From contig JARGNX010000015.1 in the NCBI GenBank assembly GCA_029210045.1, positions 1 through 43,148 on the forward strand: 43,148 nucleotides of DNA, read 5' to 3'. The translations under genes were made by a program, and so were the position numbers. Source of the DNA: Coxiellaceae bacterium (GTDB lineage Bacteria > Pseudomonadota > Gammaproteobacteria > Coxiellales > Coxiellaceae). Positions 15,437-21,848 of this stretch are shown in pieces (within the stretch, counting starts at the first letter, position 1; each line of letters begins with the position of its first letter). Under the pieces are notes generated by a model. That model was not told the origin of the DNA. It made no database searches and saw only the letters and a list, made by a program, of their open reading frames with translations.

Positions 15437-16729
15437 CTATGCGGTGAAGTGTGACTTAAGTTGCCGCCAACAATGTTGATAATCTTTTTCTAAACTCGGT
15501 GTGTTTAGTGCAAATTCGGTAGTTTGCCAAAATAACGAGCTTTCAAACATAATCGCTAAAGTAGCATCGTATTTATAGGCTTTTAAATCTTCATGTGTTG
15601 CCTTATCAAACGAATCACTATCGGGGCCGTGCGGAGACATGCAATTATGTAAACTGGCACCGCCAGGTGTGAATTCATTAGGTTTGGCATCGTATTCACC
15701 ATGCACTAATCCCATGTACTCGCTCATGATATTGCGATGATAATACGGTGGCCGGAAGGTATCTTCGACTACCATCCAGCGTGCTGGGAAAATAACAAAA
15801 TCAATATTGGCTGTCCCTGCGCGTGCTGATGGCGAAGTTAATACAGTAAAAATACTTGGGTCGCTGTGATCCCATCCAACAGACCAGACTGGGTTGAAGT
15901 TATTTAAATCGTACTTGTAAGGTAAGTAATTACCACGCCAGGCAACGACGTCAAGCGGTGAATGCTCAATGGGGCTCTGCCAGCATTTGCCCATAAACTT
16001 AACAATTTGCTGTAGCTCTCCCGATTTGTCTTCGTAGTTAGCAGTGGGGTATTCAAAATGATGCTCATCAGCCATACCATTGGCGCCTATCGGCCCGCGA
16101 TCAGGCAGCTGAAACGGCATGCCATGCGTTTCGCAGATATAACCACGCGCTTCACCATCGGGTAATTGGACTTGAAAGCGAATACCGCGTGGAATAACGC
16201 AAAAATGTTGCGGGGCTACTTCTAACACACCCATCTCAGAACGAATAACCAATCGACCCAATTGCGGCACAATTAATAAGTCACCATCAGCATTGTAAAA
16301 ATAACAGTCAACCATATCGGCATTGGCAACGTAATGCGCCACAGTGCCCCCTTGATGGTTGCTGGCCGATCCATTGGTGGCCATGGTATACCAACCTTGA
16401 ATAAAGTTTCTTGGCTCGCTTGGCATGGGTAGAGGCTGCCAGCGCAACTGTGTTGGCGGTGTTAGTGCTGTGTTGTGCTCAGCAGTTAATAGATAGGGCT
16501 GCTGATACGGGGTAAATTCATTAAAGTTTTTTACAGCTGGTCGAATACGATACAGCCAAGTTTTATCATTGTGTCGCCGTGGTGCAGTAAATGCGGTGCC
16601 TGATAATTGTTCAGCATAAAGTCCGAGCGGTGGTTTTTGTGGTGAGTTTTGTTTTTTCGGTAGTGCGCCTTCGATGGCTTCTGATGTGAGGTGATTACCA
16701 AAACCGGTTTGATAGGCGACATCTGACAT
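15437..16729 (-). CDS. hmgA: Homogentisate 1,2-dioxygenase
   Basis: 430 residues. Ring cleavage of homogentisate to maleylacetoacetate with non-haem Fe(II). The ligand set is complete: His331 and Glu337 (YYHRNIMSEYMG) and His367 (MSPHGPDSDSF), with the same spacing as the human enzyme. The start is the ATG at 16729: AAGGA lies 6 nt upstream, the protein begins in the family-typical way (MSDVAYQTGFGN), and a longer frame from 16762 would start inside the -10 box of the promoter. Its presence means homogentisate should be consumed rather than left to polymerise to pyomelanin. It leads an operon with hisC. Confidence 0.95.
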   Translation of the reverse strand: MSDVAYQTGFGNHLTSEAIEGALPKKQNSPQKPPLGLYAEQLSGTAFTAPRRHNDKTWLYRIRPAVKNFNEFTPYQQPYLLTAEHNTALTPPTQLRWQPLPMPSEPRNFIQGWYTMATNGSASNHQGGTVAHYVANADMVDCYFYNADGDLLIVPQLGRLVIRSEMGVLEVAPQHFCVIPRGIRFQVQLPDGEARGYICETHGMPFQLPDRGPIGANGMADEHHFEYPTANYEDKSGELQQIVKFMGKCWQSPIEHSPLDVVAWRGNYLPYKYDLNNFNPVWSVGWDHSDPSIFTVLTSPSARAGTANIDFVIFPARWMVVEDTFRPPYYHRNIMSEYMGLVHGEYDAKPNEFTPGGASLHNCMSPHGPDSDSFDKATHEDLKAYKYDATLAIMFESSLFWQTTEFALNTPSLEKDYQHCWRQLKSHFTA

Positions 16730-16757
16730 ATTCATTCCTTGCTGAAAAATTTGAGTC

Positions 16758-16787
16758 ATCATAGCCGGCGCTTTGGATTGCTGTCAA
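16758..16787 (-). promoter_or_regulatory. Sigma70-type promoter of hmgA
   Basis: Reading the minus strand: TTGACA (16787-16782), 18-nt spacer, TATGAT (16763-16758). The predicted start near 16750 gives a ~20-nt leader to the hmgA ATG at 16729. A consensus -35 and a one-mismatch -10 make this one of the strongest promoters in the window. Confidence 0.65.
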
Positions 16788-16817
16788 ATGCTGTTACACG
16801 TACAATCGCTGTCACAA
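16780..16817. promoter_or_regulatory. Three direct decamer repeats over and upstream of the hmgA -35
   Basis: GCTGTCAAAT (16780-16789), GCTGTTACAC (16790-16799) and GCTGTCACAA (16808-16817). The first overlaps the -35 of the hmgA promoter; the others lie upstream at 10- and 18-nt offsets. This is the usual geometry for a regulator binding one face of the helix. No regulator gene is in the window. Confidence 0.35.
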
Positions 16818-16845
16818 TGTATAGGCACTTAATTTATTACGAAGA

Positions 16846-16941
16846 AACTGCCAGTATTACGATGCATTAAGGTTGTTATCAAGGTGGACGGTGTTCGCCT
16901 TGATAACGCAGTTAGTCATCGTAAGACTGGCTATGGCAGTT
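16846..16941. other. Long imperfect hairpin (~96 nt) between hmgA and SDR gene
   Basis: Nested complementary arms: AACTG/CAGTT (16846-16850 with 16937-16941), CCAGT/ACTGG (16851-16855 with 16926-16930), TTACGATG/CATCGTAA (16857-16864 with 16917-16924), ATTAA/TTAGT (16866-16870 with 16912-16916, one G-U pair) and GTTATCAAGG/CCTTGATAAC (16875-16884 with 16898-16907). There are small bulges and a ~13-nt loop. It lies upstream of both flanking promoters, so it is not part of either predicted mRNA. It could be a small RNA, a miniature palindromic repeat element or a DNA cruciform. No U-run follows on either strand, so a terminator is unlikely. Confidence 0.55.
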
Positions 16942-16944
16942 ATT

Positions 16945-16973
16945 TTGACAATGAATTACTCGAACTATATATT
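16945..16973 (+). promoter_or_regulatory. Sigma70-type promoter of the SDR gene
   Basis: TTGACA (16945-16950), 17-nt spacer, TATATT (16968-16973). The predicted start near 16980 gives a ~20-nt leader containing AGGGG 6 nt before the ATG at 17002. The -35 begins 4 nt after the end of the long hairpin. Confidence 0.65.
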
Positions 16974-17001
16974 GGAGTCAAATTTTAGTGAGGGGTAGGC
17001 A

Positions 17002-17778
17002 ATGAAAAAATGGGCGTTAATTACTGGCGCAGGTACTGGTATAGGTCGTGCAGCGGCTGAAGCTTTAATGGCGCAAGGTGTTAACGTGTTAGCAGCAGGT
17101 CGTCGGTTGGAGCCTTTACAAAGTTTACAGACGCAATATCCAGATCAAGTTAAAATTGTTTCTGCGGATATAGCGAGCAACGAAGGTCGCGATAAAATTA
17201 TTGCAGTGGTATCTGACTTGGATCAATTAAATTACCTTATTCACAATGCCGCATTGGTTGAGCCGGCGGGCGATCTATTGCAGGCGGATCCAGTGGCATT
17301 CAGTGAGATGATGCAAATTAATGTGGAAGCACCGCTGTATTTAACGCAACGTTGTGTTGACTATATGCCGAGTGGCAGCCGAATATTGCATATTGGTTCG
17401 GGTGCGGCGCACAATAGCGCGCCAGGTATTCGCCCCTACAGTGTTAGTAAGGCAGCTTTTTATAATATCTTTTTAGGTTTACGTGAAGAATTACAACCGC
17501 GTAATATTGGTGTTTTATCAATTCGCCCAGGTGTGGTTGATACGCCAATGCAAACCAGTATGCGTGCACTGCATGCAAAACATGAAGGTTTGCGCTGGGC
17601 GGTTGATATAGAGAATCAATTAGTGCCGGCCAGTTCTGTCGGTCGGTTTATCACGTGGTTATTATGTGAATTACCGCAAGCGCGAGTGAATGAAAAAGAT
17701 GAGTGGGATATTTATGATGACGCTTTGCATAAAGAGTGGGTTAAAGATATCGACTGTCCGTGTAATCCTAAATCTTGA
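17002..17778 (+). CDS. SDR family oxidoreductase
   Basis: 258 residues, classical short-chain dehydrogenase/reductase. The NAD(P)-binding TGAGTGIGRAAAE motif is near residue 9. AAGRR after strand 2 suggests NADP preference, followed by an ADI segment and a variant NAG motif (HNAAL). The catalytic set is Ser in HIGSGAAH, Tyr146 and Lys150 (YSVSK), then RPGVVDTPM. The C-terminal ~50 residues (DEWDIYDD... DCPCNPKS) are less usual. The substrate is unknown; overall it resembles sepiapterin-reductase/benzil-reductase-like SDRs. It is a single-gene unit with its own promoter, ending opposite the convergent 113-aa gene. Confidence 0.88.
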   Translation: MKKWALITGAGTGIGRAAAEALMAQGVNVLAAGRRLEPLQSLQTQYPDQVKIVSADIASNEGRDKIIAVVSDLDQLNYLIHNAALVEPAGDLLQADPVAFSEMMQINVEAPLYLTQRCVDYMPSGSRILHIGSGAAHNSAPGIRPYSVSKAAFYNIFLGLREELQPRNIGVLSIRPGVVDTPMQTSMRALHAKHEGLRWAVDIENQLVPASSVGRFITWLLCELPQARVNEKDEWDIYDDALHKEWVKDIDCPCNPKS

Positions 17779-17794
17779 AATACTTGCATAAAAA

Positions 17795-17841
17795 ACCTTC
17801 TCTTAGAATCCTTGGGGGAAGTATTCCATCTAAGAGAAGGT
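17795..17841 (-). terminator. Intrinsic terminator of the 113-aa gene
   Basis: A perfect 13-bp stem: ACCTTCTCTTAGA (17795-17807) with TCTAAGAGAAGGT (17829-17841). On the minus strand the stem is followed by a run of U (the A-run at 17790-17795 on plus). It therefore terminates the minus-strand transcript ending at 17888. On the plus strand no T-run follows, so it would stop the SDR transcript less efficiently. Confidence 0.75.
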
Positions 17842-17887
17842 GCGTCGGTGTCACCAGGGAGGACCCTGATTTGGTTTTTAAAACGGC

Positions 17888-18229
17888 TTAATCTTCATCG
17901 CGATAGTAATCGATTTCTTTTTTCTCGTACGCGGTTAAAACAGGCAAACCTAATTCTTTGGGATCAAACTCACGATCTAATTGATCAAGCTGTTTTCCTG
18001 CTTCGTGATACATGTCGTGACAAGGTAGACGTAAGTCCATGCCTAATTGACAAGATTCGTTGCGAGTGTGATGCGCGAGCAATACGTAAGTAAAAGCGAT
18101 CATGTAAGCACAAGCATTTTGTTCTTTTAAAATACGTGAGCGTTGTCCTGCTTTAATATAGTATTTGATTGCACGGTGATAAGAACCAGATTTTCTAAGG
18201 CGGTGTCCTCTTGACAGGTAGTCTCTCAT
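17888..18229 (-). CDS. Small hypothetical protein (single TPR-like helix pair)
   Basis: 113 residues, charged, no signal peptide or membrane helix. Residues ~5-60 form amphipathic helices with a TPR-like pattern (GSYHRAIKYYIKAGQ). The C-terminus is acidic and Tyr-rich (EKKEIDYYRDED). GGAG lies 7 nt before the ATG and a strong terminator lies behind it, so the gene is very likely real although I do not recognise its family. It is transcribed alone. Confidence 0.7.
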   Translation of the reverse strand: MRDYLSRGHRLRKSGSYHRAIKYYIKAGQRSRILKEQNACAYMIAFTYVLLAHHTRNESCQLGMDLRLPCHDMYHEAGKQLDQLDREFDPKELGLPVLTAYEKKEIDYYRDED

Positions 18230-18340
18230 CCTTGATCTCCAAAGTGTTGCCCAACATATATCAAGGTGTTTTACCTGTATATGCCGAGGGGGTTTGTGGC
18301 TACACGGATTTTCAATAATATACTATCCAGAGAGAAAGGA

Positions 18341-18426
18341 AATATGGATCTTACGCTAGGAGTCTCTAGGGATAACCCTAGAATACCCAAGAATATGTCT
18401 ATAAATCCGAGAGTTAGCGCCATATT
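18341..18426. other. Bipartite inverted repeat with inner hairpin in the 18230-18554 gap
   Basis: The 325-bp gap holds no convincing gene. It contains AATATGG (18341-18347) and CGCTA (18354-18358) pairing with CCATATT (18420-18426) and TAGCG (18415-18419), the left side carrying a 6-nt bulge. They enclose a perfect hairpin, TCTAGGG-ATAA-CCCTAGA (18365-18382). The whole could fold as a branched RNA or be a short palindromic element. A TTGACA (18434-18439) follows 7 nt later, but no good -10 is placed after it. Confidence 0.4.
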
Positions 18427-18554
18427 GAAAAGGTTGACAATCGTTGTTTTATTTTACACAAATTTGAGCGATGTCAATTAATTGTGGCTTCGATATTGTC
18501 GACCTGCGTGCAGTATGTTAGTTTTTGCGTTGGTGCGAATAAAGGGGTGAAGAA

Positions 18555-19562
18555 GTGTCAGAGTTAGCAAGCCATAACTTATTAGCGTTAGAGCAAACTG
18601 ATTTATCAGCTTATGTGATTCCATGTTTTCATGCGGTGGTTGAATATATGTTATCGCATGGTGTGGTATTGCCATTGGCGGGTCAAAAGAATTTCACTTT
18701 TGAACAAACGTTAGAACGTTTGCATATTAATACTGATATACGAACCATGAGTCCCATAGCTATTTTGCAGCAACCACTTCCAAAAACGGATGGAAAAATT
18801 TTAGATTTGCATGCTGCTTTAATGCAATATTGTAATGATGAAAACACAGCGGACTTAGCTTGTGATTATGTTAAAAATATTATGGCAGTGATGACTAATG
18901 AATTAGCCGGGCGAGTTTATGAGCCGGGTGTGCCTGTAGCTGAAAATGTAACGGAACAAATGCACGGATTACAGTCAGCGAGTTTGGCGCTGCATTACGG
19001 TATGCCGTTGGATTATGTGGTGGCGGCAGGCTTGCATGATATTGCGCGCGTAACACATCCGAGTGATGTCTATGGACATAAGCATCACGCACAAGAGGGG
19101 CACCTATTATTACTGCCTTTGCAATTGCCGTCATATTGCAAAGACCATGCTTTTGCGAAATGGTTATTGAATATTGCTTGCCCTTTGTATCGTGAACGAT
19201 TAATCAGCCCGGTGTCGGCGGCATCTTTGAAAATGCAAGCGGATGATCCGAATGTAAAGTTTGCCGATGCATTGCAACGTCTAAATAACATGACGCCAGC
19301 AGATCAAGCATTTATGATTCATAGCTTAATGTTAATGCGCTTACTGTTAGATGATTTTGCCAAAGTGCCATTGGCTTCTTTGGATGTAGATTTGCAAGGA
19401 GTGGTCAGCTTATCACAGTTACAACATCTCATATCGAGTCGATTGGTGCAGTGCTTTAAAGCTATGTCGATAGCTACTGATTCGAAGAAGGCATTTAAAA
19501 ACTTTTGTGTTAAAGTGAAAGATACGCAGCCATTATTTGGTCGTGTGGCAGAAGGCAGCTGA
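18555..19562 (+). CDS. HD-domain protein (PhnZ/TmpB-like)
   Basis: 335 residues from a GTG at 18555 with AAAGGGG 7 nt upstream. The HD domain lies around residues 130-200: His137 (TEQMHGLQSASLA), His161-Asp162 (GLHDIAR) and His177-His178 (KHHAQEG). The H-x-x-Q, LHDI and HH pattern resembles the HD-type di-iron oxygenases PhnZ/TmpB, which break C-P bonds, more than HD phosphodiesterases. The N-terminal ~120 and C-terminal ~130 residues are not recognised. The stop overlaps the start of the HAD hydrolase gene (TGATG), so the two are coupled. Oxygenase chemistry is inference; a metal-binding HD fold is well supported. Confidence 0.75.
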   Translation: MSELASHNLLALEQTDLSAYVIPCFHAVVEYMLSHGVVLPLAGQKNFTFEQTLERLHINTDIRTMSPIAILQQPLPKTDGKILDLHAALMQYCNDENTADLACDYVKNIMAVMTNELAGRVYEPGVPVAENVTEQMHGLQSASLALHYGMPLDYVVAAGLHDIARVTHPSDVYGHKHHAQEGHLLLLPLQLPSYCKDHAFAKWLLNIACPLYRERLISPVSAASLKMQADDPNVKFADALQRLNNMTPADQAFMIHSLMLMRLLLDDFAKVPLASLDVDLQGVVSLSQLQHLISSRLVQCFKAMSIATDSKKAFKNFCVKVKDTQPLFGRVAEGS

Positions 19563-20233
19563 TGAAATATAAAGCGCTATTACTTGATTTTGATTACACC
19601 TTAGTGGATTCTTCACGGGGCATTGTCTTATGTGCACAATATGCGTTTGAACAATTAGGTTTTAAAATGCCTGTTGATAAGATTAAGCAAGCCATTGGGC
19701 ATTCTTTACCTAACACTTATCAATTATTGACTGAGGATCCAGATTGGAATAATGCTTTAGCATATGAAGATCATTTTATGTCGCAACAAGATGAGCTTAT
19801 GACGGATAATACGGTGCTGTTTCCTGAGGTGCCTGAATTTATTGAGCAAGCCAAACAGGCAGGGTTGCGTTTGGCAATAGTATCAACTAAAACAGAAAAA
19901 CCGATCCAGGAGCTGTTGCAACGTGAACGATTGTCTCATCATTTTGAGTTTGTGATAGATTGCGAAATTGTGAGCCAATATAAGCCACACCCAGAGGGCA
20001 CGCATATTGCATTGGATCGTTTAACAATAGATCCGCATCAGGCGTTATTTATTGGTGACAGTATTTTCGATGCAGGTGCTGCTCAAAATGCCGAAGTTGA
20101 TTTTGCTGCGGTGCTGACGGGGCGCACGACTAAGGAAGCCTTTAAAGACTTCCAGTGTCATTATATGGTTGATCACCTGGGTGAATTGGTTACCTTACTT
20201 GATGGGAGTCTGCTTACGGAGACCGCGCAATAG
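19562..20233 (+). CDS. HAD family phosphatase
   Basis: 223 residues. The HAD motifs are all present: DFDYTLVDS with nucleophile Asp9 and acid Asp11, IVSTKT (motif II), Lys in SQYKPHPEG (motif III) and FIGDSIFDAGAAQ (motif IV). A helical cap of the phosphoglycolate-phosphatase/beta-phosphoglucomutase type lies between motifs I and II. It likely acts on a small phosphorylated metabolite. It is translationally coupled to the upstream HD protein, which points to a shared pathway. The 3' end overlaps the convergent ankyrin gene by 39 bp. Confidence 0.85.
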   Translation: MKYKALLLDFDYTLVDSSRGIVLCAQYAFEQLGFKMPVDKIKQAIGHSLPNTYQLLTEDPDWNNALAYEDHFMSQQDELMTDNTVLFPEVPEFIEQAKQAGLRLAIVSTKTEKPIQELLQRERLSHHFEFVIDCEIVSQYKPHPEGTHIALDRLTIDPHQALFIGDSIFDAGAAQNAEVDFAAVLTGRTTKEAFKDFQCHYMVDHLGELVTLLDGSLLTETAQ

Positions 20234-20500
20234 TTCGGCGACAGCTTCGTGGTGATGCTGTTCAGCAATGTCCAGAGCGGTGATGCCATTTTCTGCTGTT
20301 AACGCTTCAATATTTGCTCCCGCTTGTACTAATACAGGAATTACTTGTGCAGCATTATATAAAGCAGCTAGCTGCAGTGGGGTGAAATTTTCACTGGATT
20401 CGGCGCAGTAGTTTGGATTTGCGCCCTGTGCGATCAGTGCTTGCGCTTCGTCAGCTTGATTATTTATTACAGCCTTGACGAGCGCCTCATTCATTGGCAT
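20195..20500 (-). CDS. Small ankyrin-repeat protein
   Basis: 101 residues. Three ankyrin repeats: ADEAQALIAQGANPN, FTPLQLAALYNAAQVIPVLVQAGANIEA and ITALDIAEQHHHEAVAELL. The start is the ATG at 20500, which has AAGGAGGT 6 nt upstream; longer frames to 20551 lack a site. Ankyrin proteins are frequent in Legionellales, as effectors or as cytosolic binding proteins. This one is short and without other domains, so its partner is unknown. Confidence 0.82.
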   Translation of the reverse strand: MPMNEALVKAVINNQADEAQALIAQGANPNYCAESSENFTPLQLAALYNAAQVIPVLVQAGANIEALTAENGITALDIAEQHHHEAVAELLRGLRKQTPIK

Positions 20501-20735
20501 TAAGTTACCTCCTTGCTTATTGTTCATCAATTGCCCTTGGTTACCAAACAAATGTTACACAATACTTGGTTTTCCACTCCACACAAGTCTTCGCAGCACG
20601 ATAATGTAGCTGCGGTTGACAGAAATTACAAGTAGCTTAGTTTTTTTAGTGCTCGATCGAATTTTATACACCGTCTTTTGTTCGTAATATTCGCATGCTA
20701 TGATGCTGTGATGCGTTTGAACTAAGGGCGAAGGG

Positions 20736-21839
20736 ATGTCTAAAAAGGTGGTAATGATAGTCGTTGGCTTTGTGGCTATCGTTTTAATTATATTTGGTAT
20801 TAAAGGCACTGAAATTTACTCTTTATTCAAAAAGTTTTCCGGCATGGTTAAGCCTGGGGAATCGGTGGCTGTAGGCAAATCCCAATCAGTTAACTGGGTT
20901 GACCGTTTAAATTCAGTTGGTACGGTAACTGCGGTAAATGGCGTTAACGTCACTTCACAAATAAATGGTTTAGTTACTGAAATTGATTTTAATTCAGGGC
21001 AAATGGTTAAAAAAGGACAAGTGCTAGTGCATTTGGATGACAGGGTAGAGCAGGCGCAGCTGGCAAACTATCAGGCGCAATTGGTATTTAGCAAAGGTAG
21101 TTTTAATCGTCAGAACAAGTTATTCGCCACTAAAGCCGCATCAAAATCAGCATTGGATCAAGCGGTATCGGAACTGGGGCAAAATCTCGCCAATGTTGAT
21201 AAAGAAAAACAAATCATTGATCAAAAGACTATTGAGGCTCCGTTTACTGGTAAGTTAGGTATTCGCCAAGTGAATTTAGGTCAATATGTAAATCCAGGTG
21301 ATGACATGGTGACGCTGCAATCGTTAGATCCTTTATATGTAAACTTTTCGCTGCCCGAGCAAGATTTAAGCAAATTAAAGGTCGGACAGAAGGTGGGTAT
21401 TTTGGTCGATAGTTACCCAGGGCAAGAGTTTGTTGGGAAGCTTACGGCAATCAGTCCGTTAATTGCTTCGGATACGCGCAGTATTGCTTTGCAGGCCACT
21501 ATACCTAATAAACAATTAAAGCTGATACCGGGTACTTACGCTGAAGTAAATGTTTATATGCCTAAACAACAAGACGTAGTGGTCGTTCCACAAACGGCAG
21601 TTGCTTATCGTTTATACGGTGATTCTGTTTATGTTGTTAAAGATAGCGGCAAAAAAGATAAGAAAGGCAAACCGATTATCAATGCGGAGACACGGTACGT
21701 TACTGTTGGTGACTCTGTGGGCAGTCGTGTGATTATTACTAAAGGCCTTAAGCCCAATATGGAAGTGGTAACAGCAGGTCAAATTAAGCTGCAGAATAAA
21801 ACACGAATAGTGCCTAACCGCACGGTAGATATGAATTAA
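20736..21839 (+). CDS. RND efflux periplasmic adaptor (HlyD/AcrA-type)
   Basis: 367 residues. An uncleaved N-terminal membrane anchor (about residues 4-22) is followed by the barrel-sandwich/lipoyl half (GLVTEIDFNSGQMVKKGQVLVHLD), a short coiled-coil hairpin and the second lipoyl half (EAPFTGKLGIRQVNLGQYV). Then come the beta-barrel and a membrane-proximal domain ending KTRIVPNRTVDMN. It links the inner-membrane pump encoded next to an outer-membrane channel; no TolC-like gene is nearby. The pump gene starts 9 nt downstream. A TATGAT at 20699-20704 may be its -10, with a poor -35. Confidence 0.92.
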   Translation: MSKKVVMIVVGFVAIVLIIFGIKGTEIYSLFKKFSGMVKPGESVAVGKSQSVNWVDRLNSVGTVTAVNGVNVTSQINGLVTEIDFNSGQMVKKGQVLVHLDDRVEQAQLANYQAQLVFSKGSFNRQNKLFATKAASKSALDQAVSELGQNLANVDKEKQIIDQKTIEAPFTGKLGIRQVNLGQYVNPGDDMVTLQSLDPLYVNFSLPEQDLSKLKVGQKVGILVDSYPGQEFVGKLTAISPLIASDTRSIALQATIPNKQLKLIPGTYAEVNVYMPKQQDVVVVPQTAVAYRLYGDSVYVVKDSGKKDKKGKPIINAETRYVTVGDSVGSRVIITKGLKPNMEVVTAGQIKLQNKTRIVPNRTVDMN

Positions 21840-21848
21840 GAGTATTGA

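Noticed and set aside
16730..16762. Extended ATG start for hmgA at 16762
   Set aside because: It overlaps the -10 box of a strong promoter and has no ribosome-binding site; the family starts at the MSDVAYQ position.
18365..18382. TCTAGGG-ATAA-CCCTAGA hairpin as an intrinsic terminator
   Set aside because: No U-run follows on either strand and it lies upstream, not downstream, of both neighbouring genes.
18266..18675. Frames of 65-71 residues on both strands around the HD gene start and its upstream gap
   Set aside because: No ribosome-binding sites and no recognisable sequence; the region is better described by its inverted repeats.
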